A stretch of DNA of 64,000 nt from Scalesia atractyloides (GCA_947069175.1 CAMTDV010000017.1:51097137-51161136); one strand, 5' to 3'; positions 11,083-22,052 are shown, numbered from the stretch's first letter. The notes: generated by a model not told the origin, from the sequence alone. Made by a program: numbers and translations.

Positions 11083-11244
11083 TGTAAATGACAAAAACAA
11101 AACTTTGGTGAATTTTGTGCTAAGGATCTGAAAATGAAAGGTGAAAAAATGGATTACCAGGGGTCTATAAGAACCCCCTTCATTGTTGCGTCTGATTTCA
11201 AAATCATTCAGTTCAATATTCGAATCAAGATCAAGTGGTTGTAA
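11083..11244 (+). promoter_or_regulatory. Short remaining OPR core promoter and 5' UTR
   Basis: TATAA at 11166-11170 (GGTCTATAAGAACC) predicts a start near 11195-11200 and a 5' UTR of about 45-50 nt. Only 162 bp separate the MULE duplication from the ATG, so all distal control sequence must come from within or beyond the MULEs. An in-frame TAA (11242-11244) directly precedes the ATG. Confidence 0.55.
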
Positions 11245-14200
11245 ATGGCTTTCAAATATGGGGAAGAAGCTAAAATCCCTCTTCTGACCCCCTACAAAAT
11301 GGGGAAATTTGAGCTTTCTCACAGGTGGTAATCTGTTCATTGATAACAATTTGCACATAAACTGTTCGATGAAATGCCAAACAGAGCATCCTTTTGAATT
11401 ACTTAATTTGCTGATTTCTTATACAGAGTTGTGTTGGCACCGTTAACAAGGCAAAGGTCGTTCGGCAATGCCCCTCAACCACACGCGATCTTGTATTATT
11501 CACAAAGAACAACCAAAGGCGGCTTTCTTATATCTGAAGCCACTGGTGTTTCCAATACTGCCCAAGGGTAAGGATAAGTTTTTTTTTCTTTTTAATTTAT
11601 TTTTTTAATAGAAAATGATACTAAGATAACACAAAGGAAAATCAGCTTCTAAAAACAAAATACTAAGTAGGGATGACAATCGAACTCAAACTTGATGGGT
11701 ATGTCCGTAACCCTGCCAACACATTTGGGACGGGTTTGTGGTCGGTTAATCAGGTTTGGGAATAGTATTTTTTTTGCGAGTTTGAGACGGGTTTAGAATT
11801 TGGTGATACATCCGTTTACCCAACCCAATTACCTGATTGTATACCCATATAAATTCTTTAATATCATTAAATATGCATATATATGGTACATCCATTTTTT
11901 TATACATATAGGTATTTTTTTTCTGTATACATTGTACTTATTTAATATACTTTTATAGGGATGATACTAAACCCGGGTATACCTGATGGGTATTTACCCA
12001 CTAAAAACCAACGGATTTTAGAATGGATTTAAGATAAGCTTATCTAATCGGGTTTGAGGTTCGGTTACCTAAACCTGACTCATTGCCATCCCTAAATACA
12101 AGAATAAAACACCAAAACCATAACTATGGTTGTAGGTATATATATCTATGACTAGCGGTTAATTGATTTGGGTTCTCAAGGTCTGCTTGTTTTGTAATCG
12201 TTAAGGTATCCGGAGACTCCAGGTATATGGACCAAAGAACAAGTAGAAGCATGGAAACCTATTGTGGATGCTGTTCATGCAAAGGGAGGAATCTTTTTCT
12301 GTCAAATCTGGCATGTGGGAAGGGTTTCCAATACTGGTATACTCTTTGTTCTTCGGTCAAATTTTATAGACTACTGTTATATTCTTATATACGGATTTAG
12401 AGCATATCAAAGCTGAGATATGTACACCACCTCAGCATTGTTTACTTATCGGAGGAGACGTCTGATAGAAGACCGATTCGAGATGGTCAATCTCCAATAG
12501 ACCCGTAAGAACAAGATGATAAAGAGACTAAACGATTTGTTTCAATTTTCTGTTCATTCCTTAAGATGCCAAAACAATTACATATATAGACCAAGAAATG
12601 GTACGTGGTTTCTAAGTTAATGCAACTAATTAAACAAGGGATAATGGAGTCATGGACTCAACTAAATATTTCCTAAATACATGCATGCAGTATGTGAACC
12701 TGGGTGTGATCATGGATATCGTATCAACGTCCTTTCGGGTGTTTGTTTGCGTTCATTCGGATTTTGGTATGGATGATGGGGGCCTGTCGGGTGTTCGAAA
12801 AAATATGTAGCATTGAAAAAATATGTGTGTGTTTTTTTGGAAGGAAGAAGAAAATTTTGAATTTGCTCGTTTGTAACGTTTTTAAATTTCTAGCATTGTG
12901 GTGCTCTTAGACCATAGGTAATGAGCATTATAGGGGCATGAAAAACATTGATAATGCCTCCATACCATCCGGCATTGTAGGGGCATGAAGAGGTTGGGGC
13001 ATTTCTAGAATAATGCCCAATGAAGAGGGGAAAAAAGGAAAGTAATCAAGGAAATGTCATTAAGAGGGGCTTTAACCATTACAAACTTTTTGAATGGGCT
13101 TTATGATGATGATGTGGTGAAAAATGCCCCTTATGGGGCATTAACCATTACACATGGTCTTAGAAAGTGAGTTCGCAAAGCCCCAAAATAGAACCCATGA
13201 AATGAAATCCCATTATTGAGCATTGGATGCTTCCTCCGTTCATCTCTCCTCTTGAAGAGCTCCCCTAAGGGTCCTATTGATCTAGATCAATAGGTAACCA
13301 AAAACCATCAAAACTGATGAAAATGAATGACAAATGATATAAACCCACAAAGGAAACCTACAAATCAAACAATAAATAACAGAAAAAAACCGTAGTTCGT
13401 TCCCAAAATCAATCAAACCCTCGTTCGAAGCAATGTTGATCAGGATTATTGTTTAATAAAGGATACCATTGTTACCAAAAAAATTGAAGATTTAATAATT
13501 ATGTTTTCGAACATATATTTTTGTATCAGGTTTTCAGCCAAACGGGCAAGCCCCAATATCTTCTACAAACAAAGGACTAATGAATCAAGTCCGAGCCAAT
13601 GGCATTGATGTTGCAAGATTTTCACCTCCAAGGAAGCTAACCACTCAAGAGATTCCTCTGGTTGTTGATGATTTCAGACTTGCTGCAAGAAATGCTATTG
13701 AAGCTGGTAACAATCACTGCCTCATAAGTCTGTCTCTGATCAATGTCTACAATTCCTTTACAAAAGTTTAATTGATCAATATCTGAAATACAGGCTTTGA
13801 TGGAGTTGAGATTCATGGAGCTCATGGCTATCTAATCGAACAGTTTATGAAAGACGGAGTAAATGATAGAACGGATGAGTATGGTGGTTCACTAGAGAAC
13901 CGTTGCAGATTTGCTCTAGAAGTTGTTGAGGCAGTTGTGAAGGAGATCGGAGCAGATAAAGTTGGCATACGATTATCCCCATTTGCAGACTACATGCAGT
14001 CGGGTGACTCAAATCCAAAAGCTTTAGGTCTTTACATGGCTGAATCCTTGAATAAGTATAAGATTCTTTACTGTCATATGGTGGAGCCAAGGATGAAAAG
14101 TGTGGGTGAAAAAGTCGAGTGCCCTCATAGTCTTGTACCTATGAGGAAAGCATTTGGAGGGACTTTTATTTCGGCTGGTGGGTATGATATCGAAGATGGT

Positions 14201-14386
14201 AATAATTCTGTGGCTGAAAACCGAACTGATCTGGTTGCTTATGGTCGTTTGTTTTTGGCTAATCCTGATTTGCCAAAAAGATTTGAGCTTAATGCCCCTC
14301 TTAACAGCTACAACCGGGAAACGTTTTATACACCTGATCCAGTTCTTGGGTATACAGATTATCCGTTTTTGGTAACCACGGATTAA
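11245..14386 (+). CDS. OPR: 12-oxophytodienoate reductase, OPR group I (5 exons, intact)
   Basis: Flavin-dependent old-yellow-enzyme family reductase. Such enzymes use NADPH to reduce alpha,beta-unsaturated carbonyls of oxylipins. Exons: 11245-11324, 11427-11567, 12206-12336, 13530-13706, 13794-14386; introns of 102, 638, 1193 and 87 bp all run GT...AG and keep frame. They encode 373 aa, the usual length. Motifs: RVVLAPLTRQRSFGN (27-41), GGIFFCQIWHVGRVSNTG, EIHGAHGYLIEQF with the substrate/flavin histidines H184 and H187 and catalytic tyrosine Y189, NDRTDEYGGSLENRCRF, and YGRLFLANPDLPKRF from about residue 326. The C-terminus is VTTD, with no SRL-type peroxisomal signal. I therefore infer a cytosolic group I enzyme (OPR1/2-like) rather than OPR3 of jasmonate synthesis. 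The start is fixed by the upstream in-frame stop. A hAT MITE lies in intron 2 and a Harbinger MITE in intron 3. It is the only intact host gene seen here. Confidence 0.95.
11668..12094. mobile_element. hAT-type MITE in OPR intron 2
   Basis: Terminal inverted repeats TAGGGATGACAAT ... ATTGCCATCCCTA enclose 427 bp with repeated GGGTT/AACCC words. The flanks ATACTAAG and AATACAAG are similar but not a clean 8-bp duplication. The TIR sequence is of a common plant hAT-MITE type. Confidence 0.75.
12910..13159. mobile_element. Tourist-like PIF/Harbinger MITE in OPR intron 3
   Basis: Flanked by TTA on both sides (12907-12909, 13160-13162). Inverted ends are GACCATAGGTAATG and, from the right, GACCATGTGTAATG. 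250 bp with repeated GGGGCAT(T/G) words and no ORF. Confidence 0.75.
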
Positions 14387-14507
14387 GACCATTGGTGTGT
14401 AGTTAGTGAGCATTGAGTTGATGGGGTGGGTAGTCATTGAACATTGTTTGTTTGACACAATATCTGTAACATGTATTTGGTGATTACTCCTCTTAAAAGA
14501 GGATTCA

Positions 14508-14513
14508 AATAAA
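14508..14513 (+). terminator. Probable OPR polyadenylation signal
   Basis: AATAAA 122 nt after the stop codon, preceded by the TTTG/TGTA-rich stretch usual for plant 3' UTRs. Confidence 0.5.
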
Positions 14514-15288
14514 TGAGATAAAGCTATCTGTTTGAAAACATCAGAGCATCTTGTAACGTTCTAACATAGTGGGTTGGCTTAGGTATAAGTGTAGAAAAAA
14601 ACAATTGAACTGCTAATTGGTTTAAAGCGAGCGCTCTTATTCTTAAAGTAACATCCTTTCCGTCATTTAACGAAATGTCCTGCAACGGGTTTTTTGCCGA
14701 ACCATTATTAAGATAAAATGAGAAATGCACGTAGACTCTGTTATCATGAATGCAGCTATGTTGTGATAAGTTAGCTTTGTGGTGATAAGTTGATTCAACA
14801 ATCCAGTTATTCATGAATAATATATTTTGTTAGTAAATTAGTTACCAAAAACATGGAGTGCTGCAGAATTCTGATCAAATGAATACACCAAACAAGTAGC
14901 AAACTGTCGCTACGAGTTCCAATTTGTGTTTTGGTCACTGGTTTCAGGTTTAGTTTGAGAGCTTGCCCAAATAACTATTTGTTACTATCAAGTAATTGGT
15001 TGTGATGATTTGTGAACAGACATCACACTTCAAACCAACATGACTAAATTAATCACGTCCCTTGAATTGAACGATACGACCCCTCTGTCTAATTGCAACC
15101 ATGCCGTGATGAATCAACTCCTCCACCCAATTGTTTCCAACCAAACTACCACAACTCTTTGAACAATCATCGAACCACAAATCGAATTGATGTAGCCTTT
15201 CCTTCTGTCAACGTCCCAAACAAAGTGTCTCACGAGTTCAATAGGTATGTGTTGCATCGAACAAAGCTTGATGATTATGGCCAAATAT
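14514..15288. other. OPR downstream flank, no gene recognised
   Basis: Low-information sequence with only short ORFs on both strands; none shows a motif or codon-like pattern. Confidence 0.5.
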
Positions 15289-15296
15289 CATACCAG

Positions 15297-15458
15297 CAGT
15301 GGTGGATCCAGGAACCATTTCCAAGGGTTCCTTTTGGTAGATTCTCACTAATTCTTACTATTTTTTTTCCAAATCATATAAGGTTCTCACTAAATTTTTC
15401 AAGTTTTTTTAAACCGAGGGGTTCTTGGAAACCCCTAAAACCCCGTGGATCCGCTCTG
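15297..15458. mobile_element. hAT-type MITE (162 bp)
   Basis: Ends CAGTGGTGGATCCAGG and, from the right, CAGAGCGGATCCACGG. Flanks CATACCAG (15289-15296) and CATATCAG (15459-15466) are an 8-bp duplication with one mismatch. The interior has TTCCAAGGGTTCC / GGTTCTTGGAAACC inverted words. Confidence 0.75.
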
Positions 15459-15539
15459 CATATCAGTATTATGTAACGTGGATATGTTTGGTAATTCATA
15501 CCCAAATATTCAAAACTTGGACTTTCATAGTCATGAACT

Positions 15540-15660
15540 CCAGGGGAGGAGCTTAGTGGAAACCGGGAGGTGCACCCGCCCCCCGAGTGTTTTGATTAGA
15601 CGTGTAAAATTTTTGATTTTTCGTCCGAAAATTTTAAAATTATAAAGGATCGCCCCTCAA
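15540..15660. mobile_element. Possible second MITE fragment of the CAGGGG-GGAGC type
   Basis: CAGGGGAGGAGCTTAGTGGA followed by a CCGCCCCCCGAGTG stretch resembles the start of a hAT-type MITE. The opposite end is not clear (a GGATCGCCCCTCA stretch near 15645-15658 is the best candidate). Confidence 0.3.
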
Positions 15661-15746
15661 TTATTTAGCCTAAATATTTATACAGTGAACTCATGCTCTT
15701 CAAACGAACAAAAAACCACCGAGTGTTGCGTTTTTCTTCACTCTTT

Positions 15747-15869
15747 AAGCTTACTCAACATTATGATTCTCACTGTATTAAAGTTTCAATTTATTAATTA
15801 CTTATACTAAGCTTACTCAACATTATGATTCTCACTGTATTAAGTTTCAATTTATTAATTACGTATACA
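15747..15869. repeat. Tandem duplication, 62-bp unit, two copies
   Basis: AAGCTTACTCAACATTATGA and the following sequence through TTTATTAATTAC occur twice, 62 bp apart, with one indel and few substitutions. Confidence 0.85.
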
Positions 15870-16289
15870 TATTACATGCTCATCAACTGGATTATCCAAC
15901 ATTTATATGCAAAAATGGTAACCTAGATTTAATCATTTAGCCATTTCCATTAGTTGATCAAGCATAACATGCTTCTAGTTACTCCATTTGTAATTACCAA
16001 GTACAATAACATAATTATGTTTGATTATATAAACTTTACTTCCAGCATATTCATAGTTAAAAATATACGACTCCATTTGTTTTCTCAATAATGTAACAAA
16101 CATTAATCCATTTCCTCACGTACTTTATAACCTCCTACTTCTAGTGGCTTCGTGGCCGGCTATACGAGAATCGGAATCAATTTTAGACACTTCCCATATG
16201 TTTCAATCGCTAAATATACACTCCCTGCATATTGTAAATAGTCCCTAAACGTAACAAGGTATAACAAATAATTGAGATTTGAGAGCATG

Positions 16290-17165
16290 CGACATATTAA
16301 ACAGAAGGATAAATAAGAGTAAGATGGTTGCTTAGCAAGCTTTTAATTATTATGGGGTAACACCTATAGGACCACAAGCCAGTCAAAGCTAAGAACATCC
16401 AAGTCAATACCGTTTGATGTCTTGACAATAAGAACAAAGCTACTGAAGAGATACTGGCCGGACCCCCTTTGGGTCCGGGCAAACCCAAACTGGACTCATA
16501 ACCAAGAAACCTGATAAAGACAAATGATATGCGGGGACCACACGCCACGTCAGACATACCAAGGCAGAGAAAATAAAAAGGACATCTTGATAGTGACATC
16601 TAGCCAATAACGTTCCGCGGATCACTACCTCCTTAATCTTCACTAGCGGTTATCGTAGAGAGTCCAAAAGGACAGCTGGTAGCAATGAATGGCCAGTAAC
16701 GTTTCCCGGATTTCTCCTCCTCTCAATCCCCACTAATGGTTATCACAGAAAAGAACATAAGGACACCCTAATAGCGACGTCTAGCCAATGACGTTCCCCA
16801 TATACACACCCTCCTCTGTTGCCACTAACGGCGAGCACAGAGGGGAGGCGAGCACAAAGGGGACAAAAAGGATATCCTGAAAACGGCGTCTCCTCCAATA
16901 CCTTCTTATCATCTCGGCCATAAATACCGGGCTTCTCCTTCGGGTGAATTCATTTCATACTCTCTAGAGTCTCTACTTTCACTTTATACTCATTAAAGAT
17001 ATACTTATTCTCACGCTGGAGGGAGGTTACGAGAAGAATCCTCATCTTATTATTCTCGTGACGAGCCTAACAGTGATATTAAATTCGCCAGATTTGATTG
17101 AGATATTGACGTAGAACGCAGGGTGATCGAAAGAGTATCCAACCTGTTTAGTTTAGTGTTCGTCA
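16290..17165 (+). repeat. Decayed LTR with three about 90-bp repeats upstream of a TATA box
   Basis: Three imperfect units starting GGACA (16580, 16670, 16761), each with a CTAGCCAATRACGTTCC-like core and a CACTA(A/G)(T/C)GG segment, precede CATAAATACCGGGCTTCTCC (near 16918). The following TAGTACCATCTGTG (about 17168) looks like a mutated form of the TGGCGCCGTCTGTG primer-site region of Tat/Athila elements. Outer LTR borders are not certain. Confidence 0.4.
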
Positions 17166-18498
17166 CTAGTACCATCTGTGTTTTGCTAGAACAAGTTCTT
17201 TTTCATTTACATTCTTATACATTTGTCCTATACCTGGTTCAATGATGCGTGGTTGGAAACACGTTGTGCATATGTATATTTTGTATAGGTCTTAGATAGT
17301 TTTATTGTGTTTTTTAAGTATTTTAGCTGGTACTTAATGCGAATGGGTTTTGCAGGTGTTTGGGTGAAAAGAGGTTAAAAAGGAGCATAAATGGAAAATG
17401 TTAATGAAGTGTAATTGAAGATCTAAGAAAATGACATGATAGAGGATGCAATTACTAAGACATGGGCGAAAACGGCAACGGGAATGGAGTTATATAAAGT
17501 TTTGAACGAAACAAGTTTTTTGGAAAATGTCTCTCCTGCGCATCGCGGGAGAGAGAAGAGGATCCCCGCAACGCGTGGGAGAGTGCAAAATGGGGAAATT
17601 AGGTTTTCACCTAATTAAGCTTGGGGACCAAGTTAATTCGCAATTCATTCCGAATCAAAATCTGAATTTGTGATGACAGGCATGCGAGGCTAAAACCCTT
17701 GTGACTTCCCCCGAATGAACGATTGCTAGGTTTTACACATTTAACTTTGTTTTTTCTAATAGATATAATTGATACATGTTGATCACTTGTGTTGATTTTG
17801 GTAAATGTTAATTATATTTAAACGGTTTGTCTGCTATCAAGTGTATTGGTGATTTTCTTGCATCGTTAGCGGGTTGGTAATTTGGTGGATAGTTGGTATA
17901 ATTTAACGTGTTGTTAGGTTGTGTTATTATTTAAAATCGTCCTTAATTATTAATCCAAATCAGTAACCCCAAGTCCATGTCTATGTGGTGTTTGAATAAG
18001 TAAATGAGTTTCTTGTGTCAAACTTTTAATTCGGATTCTGGGTGGGGATTACTTCTTCTCAATTGATAACTTTTTCTCAACAAATCTGCGTGTTTTTTCA
18101 ATCGATCAAACAAACCCCAAGTTTAGATAATAGTAGTTAATCCATTAGTTTACTAAACACTAACCACAAATTTCCTATGGATACGACCTTACTTACCAGT
18201 ACTAGTATTGGTATTTAAGCAAAATATTTTATTTTGATTAGCCCACGACAGCTACATCATTCAACCCCTAGGGCGACATTCATGGCAACCGGAGCTACAA
18301 CGCTAGGATTCGACTTTGTGGACGTCGACCAACAAATGACCAAAGACGCCACATCCCCAACTTTACTGAAACCACCACACGCATTATTTCCCCTTAAACT
18401 ACTTCCCCAAATACCAACACATCCATCCACTTTGCTATAGAGCCTGTTAAACCCCATCGAAGCAGGAAGGCAAGCTGCGACCATAAAAGGTTTTCAAG
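17166..18498 (+). pseudogene. Remnant of a gypsy element internal region (Athila/Tat-like), no intact frame
   Basis: CCTATGGATACGACCTTACTTACC near 18176-18200, followed by a (T/G)GATTAGCCCACGACA stretch, recalls Athila-type sequence. Short frames at 17436-17618 and 18234-18440 lack domain motifs. The remnant is cut at 18503 by the CATAC-flanked chromovirus. Confidence 0.35.
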
Positions 18499-18503
18499 CA
18501 TAC
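18499..18503. other. Target site duplication CATAC, left copy
   Basis: CATAC directly precedes the LTR at 18504. The identical CATAC at 31714-31718 follows the other LTR, proving that both LTRs belong to one insertion. Confidence 0.9.
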
Positions 18504-19344
18504 TGTCACACCCTAACCAATGGCGGAAACACCGGGACACGACACTAGGCGAATCAGATTGTTTCAAGAGAAATTCCATAACAACTAAAATGACAGTATT
18601 TTAAATAGTCAACTTCCCATACAATCAACCAATATTTCAAATCAATTATTACAAAACATAGCATCTCTTAAAACATGTCTAATCCGATCTTCCCTAGATT
18701 TCCATTACATGAGTTTCTAGAGATAAGATCCTAATCCATTCAGCAAGAAGTCATCAACATGTCACATATGTTAATATAAACGTCAATATAATTAAGTAAA
18801 GGTGAGCATACCGTTTGCGTACATAATAGATATAAAAGCGTTAAGCAAACACCGAATGACATACGTAAGAGATGTGAACTATGTAACTACTTAGATTCAA
18901 GTAAACCAACAAACCGAGAGTGCGAGGCACACGAACAAGTGTCCACGTCCTAAAAGAGAAAATAAATGCGAAAAGAAAATGTGAGACTTAACAACCCTGG
19001 GCCTCCGGGTAGCGGGTCAACCTCTAGCAAGCTATCATGTTAAGGGTGGCGTACTAGCAATCAAGTAATACACACAATTCAGCAGATTTCACCTATAATC
19101 ATGTAATAACGGGTTGCGAATAAGTGTTTGAGTTGTGTGATGTGTTTTGATATAGGAACATATGTGACACCCAAAAGTGCGTTTAAGCGTAAAAAGGGTT
19201 CAAGTATACTCACAGTTGGTGCGTTAAGAGAGAGGGATGGGATATGATATGGATTGAAGGGAGCGCCGGTTCAGCCTGTAAGCGAACAGAAGTGCATCAG
19301 TCTTCCGAATTGCTGAAACGGTCAAAACGTGAAGGAGCAGAAGA

Positions 19345-19620
19345 CAAGTTCGGGCGAAGTTGTACCAAACCTCTTGGATTTGGTATAAGTTCGGGCGAAC
19401 TTGTTCTGAGTTCTTACTGGAAAGTACAAGTTCGGGCGAACTTGCCTTGTTCTGTTGGAGTTGATACAAGTTCGGGCGAACTTGTCTCGTTTCTTTGGAA
19501 ACCATACAAGTTCGAGCGAACTTGGTTGAATTTCTTGGGAATTCGACAAGTTCGGCGGAAGTTGGTCACCGATCTGGTGACAAGTTCGAGTGAACTTGCT
19601 CAATTTGGAGCGAACTTGAC
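19345..19620. repeat. Palindrome array: eight TTCG-NN-CGAA units, downstream of the TATA box
   Basis: Seven 18-mers of the type CAAGTTCGGGCGAACTTG start at 19345, 19386, 19427, 19467, 19507, 19547 and 19581, with a half copy at about 19604. Starts are 34-41 bp apart. The centre varies (GGGC, GAGC, GGCG) while the arms are mostly kept. In sense (minus) orientation the unit reads CAAGTTCGCCCGAACTTG and the array lies in the transcribed part of the LTR. Confidence 0.92.
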
Positions 19621-20243
19621 AGAAATGGTCACCAAATGGTGCGTTTTCGCGTCTTTGCAGAGGAAATCGAGGGTCCATCTAACCTTAAGCTACTAGGCAA
19701 AACATAGGCTGGAGAGGTCTTTTGGAGCGAGTTTTAGCCACTTTACAGGAACTCGGGCCAATCCGGGCGAACTGGTGGTTTGTACGGGTTAGTCCAGTTC
19801 GTGCAAGGTGACGACATCGTCCTTGTGCTTCAGGATCTGAGATCTTGCTTGATAACGCCTCGTTCCACTTCATAGTGAACGAAACATACTTCATTAGTCT
19901 GTATTTTGTGTCAAAATCAATGTTCTAAAAGGTTTTACTTAGATCTATCACTTGATGGGTCGAAATCATAGAGATTTCTAGCTTGGGAGCCGAAGCTAAC
20001 CCCAAAAACACTCGTTTAGTGTAGATATAAGTTAAAGAAAAAAAGAAGTTTTGTAGAAAAGATGAAGATTTTCATAAACAGAAGAGATTTGATGAAAATG
20101 AAGGTAATCCTTATGCAAAAACGTTGTAAAATGTTGATGTTTGGATGAAAACGGGTTGATTCTTACTTGGAAATCAAGGGTTTTCGGTTTCAGGAGATTT
20201 CGGGCGAACTTGCAGCAAGGAGAGCATGAATGGAGGTGCTGGG

Positions 20244-20251
20244 TATTTATA
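20244..20251 (-). promoter_or_regulatory. TATA box of the antisense 3' LTR
   Basis: TATAAATA on the minus strand (plus strand GGGTATTTATAGG). It sits 28 bp downstream, in sense orientation, of the nearest palindrome at 20280-20297. The same box is at 31133-31140 in the 5' LTR. Confidence 0.7.
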
Positions 20252-20279
20252 GGTGAGGTGAAAATGAGCTGAAATAGAT

Positions 20280-20449
20280 CAAGTTCGGCCGAACTTAGCA
20301 CAAGTTCGAGCGAATTTGGCACAAGTTCGGGCGAACTTGGCCAGTTTGCTTGAACTTTGTGCAAGTTCGAGCGAACTTGCTGAGTTTGATGATATTTGAG
20401 GCCTGGTCAAGTTCAGGCGAACTTGGTGTGATCAAGTTTTCCCGAACTT
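20280..20449. repeat. Palindrome array just upstream of the LTR TATA box
   Basis: Units at 20280, 20301, 20322, 20362, 20408 and 20432. They include the exact palindrome AAGTTCGGCCGAACTT and variants with one changed arm (CAAGTTCAGGCGAACTTG). In sense orientation they occupy about 30-200 bp upstream of the TATA box. Confidence 0.9.
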
Positions 20450-20917
20450 GGCCTAGTGGCGAAGTTTCGTTTGTTATTTCCGCGTTAGGCATTCGTTTGG
20501 CGATTCAGTTCGTATTAGATAGCTATGTTAAGCGTTATAGTTGATAAAATAATGCGATTTAGCGATTCGTGCGAGTGAGAGCGTTGCGATATCGAGTATA
20601 ACCATAAATCATAAAGCACACATAACACATAAATAACATAATGTAATATAAATAACTGTGTTGCGATGTGATGTGATAAGCGATGTCGAAGGCACAAGCG
20701 TTTATTAAATAATAACACACTCGGCTCTAAAGTAACATAATTACTTGTGATTGCGTCGAGTTAGCGTTGCGTTTAATAGGTGTTTAGGTGTAATATAGTT
20801 GTGACAAAACATAATTAGCTAACATAAACCACCCTTTATTATCGAATCTCGGATTACAAAGACAGATGTAAACAAAACAAACGGAAAAAGATAACAACAA
20901 AAATACGAGTTGTTACA

Positions 20918-20931
20918 GTCTCCCTACTTTA
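20918..20931 (-). other. Polypurine tract of the antisense chromovirus
   Basis: Minus strand TAAAGTAGGGAGAC immediately precedes the TGTAAC of the 3' LTR. The pre-tract palindrome at 20934-20952 matches the one at 635-653. Confidence 0.85.
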
Positions 20932-20933
20932 GG

Positions 20934-20952
20934 AAATTTCGTCCCGAAATTT
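20934..20952. other. Pre-polypurine-tract palindrome overlapping the pol stop
   Basis: Sense AAATTTCGGGACGAAATTT, identical to the copy at 635-653, sharing bases with the pol stop codon (20951-20953). Confidence 0.8.
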
Positions 20953-21682
20953 AAGTAGTGGTTGTAACAAAGAGATGTGGATGTTTAGCTTTCATATCAC
21001 TTTCCAATTCCCAAGTGAACTCGGCACCGCGTTTGCCTTGCCATCGGACTTTCACAATAGGAATGCGAGAACGTCGAAGTTTCTTGGTTTCTCGGTCCAT
21101 GATTTCTACTGGCTTTTCCACGAAATGAAGAGTCTCGTTTATTTGCAAATCTTCAAGTGGAACATGGAGATTTTCTTCAGCTAGAGATTTCTTGAGGTTT
21201 GAGACGTGGAAAGTCGGATGTACGTTGTTGAGCTCTTCTGGTAGTTCGAGTTGGTAGGCCACTTTGCCAATTCTTTCCAGAATCTTAAAGGGACCCACGT
21301 ATCGTGGCACTAGTTTCCCTATCTTTCCGAAACGGATCACTCCTTTCCAAGGTGTAACCTTTAAGAGTACGTGATCTCCTAGTTCGAATTGTAAGGGCTT
21401 GCGGCGTTTATCGGCGTAACTCTTTTGGCGACTCCGAGCTTTCAAGAGATTTTCTCTGATTTGGAGAATTTTGTCTGTCGTTTCTTGAATTAGCTCGGGA
21501 CCGATGATTTGTGCTTCTCCGATCTCGTGCCATGCAATAGGCGATCGGCATTTTCTTCCACACAGTGCCTCAAAAGGAGCCATTTGAATACTAGTATGAT
21601 AACTATTATTGTACGAGAATTCTATTAAAGGTAAATGTGTATCCCAATTACCACCAAAATCTATGATGCACGCACGAAGCAT
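20951..21682 (-). pseudogene. Chromovirus integrase C-terminal half with chromodomain
   Basis: A 243-codon open stretch beginning at MLRACIIDFGGNWDTHLPLI (core end), followed by SIQMAPFEALCGRKCRSPIA, GDHVLLKVTPWKGVIRFGKI, LVPRYVGPFKILERIGKVAY and the chromodomain-like tail EKPVEIMDRETKKLRRSRIP ... KVRWQGKRGAEFTWELESDM. The tail is intact, unlike the copy at the window start. It is cut off from the integrase N-terminal part by frame breaks, so it cannot be made as part of a full polyprotein. Confidence 0.9.
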
Positions 21683-21815
21683 GTCTTCAAGGGTGCGGAT
21701 CGTGCGCTCAGTCTGACCGTCGGTTTGAGGATGAAAAGCGGTACTGAGATTAAGCGTAGTACCGAGAGCGGATTGAAAAGTCTCCCAGAGACGTGAGGTA
21801 AAACGACCATCACGG

Positions 21816-22052
21816 TCAGAGATGATGTAACGAGGCGTCCTGTGTCGACAAATGACTTTGTCGGTATAGATTCGTGCTTATCGTTCTACCTTTATAGTCT
21901 CCTCGTATGGCAATAAAGTGAGCGGATTTAGTAAGACGGTCAACGATAACCCAAATGCTATCGTGACCAGAGGAGGTGCGAGGGAGTTTCGTAACGAAGT
22001 CCATGGCTATGCTCTCCCACTTCCACATCGGGATTTCGGGTTGTTCGAGCAA
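21816..22052 (-). pseudogene. Chromovirus integrase core fragment
   Basis: MLEQPEIPMWKWESIAMDFV ... GHDSIWVIVDRLTKSAHFIA contains two acidic residues of the integrase core (MDF and VDR). The frame then drifts into an unrelated tail (TISTNLYRQSHLST), showing a frameshift before 21816. About 130 bp of core sequence between this and 21682 are readable only in other frames. Confidence 0.85.

Larger units (their letters stand above)
18504..20917 (-). repeat. 3' LTR of the antisense chromovirus (2414 bp)
   Basis: On the plus strand it runs TGTCACACCCTAACC ... GAGTTGTTACA. In sense orientation it opens TGTAACAACTCG after the polypurine tract and ends GGTTAGGGTGTGACA. It contains palindrome arrays at 20280-20449 and 19345-19620 around a TATAAATA box at 20244-20251. 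It is about 510 bp longer than its 5' partner. Confidence 0.92.

Noticed and set aside
13845..14814. Antisense and alternative-frame ORFs across OPR exon 5 and beyond
   Set aside because: Shadows of the OPR coding sequence or of its 3' flank; no motif.
17436..17618. 60-codon ORF as a small gene
   Set aside because: No homology pattern seen and it lies in a decayed retroelement region.
19345..19620. Regularly spaced repeats as a CRISPR array
   Set aside because: Plant nuclear DNA, degenerate palindromic units, spacers that resemble each other between LTRs and no cas genes.
19345..20449. Palindromes as heat-shock elements
   Set aside because: Heat-shock elements need TTC and GAA two bases apart; here the gap is four (TTC-GNNC-GAA), so the spacing does not fit.
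19224..20492. Overlapping short frames on both strands with repeated FARTC, QVRPNLY or SSPELV peptides
   Set aside because: They are translations of the CAAGTTCG palindromes in different frames, not proteins.
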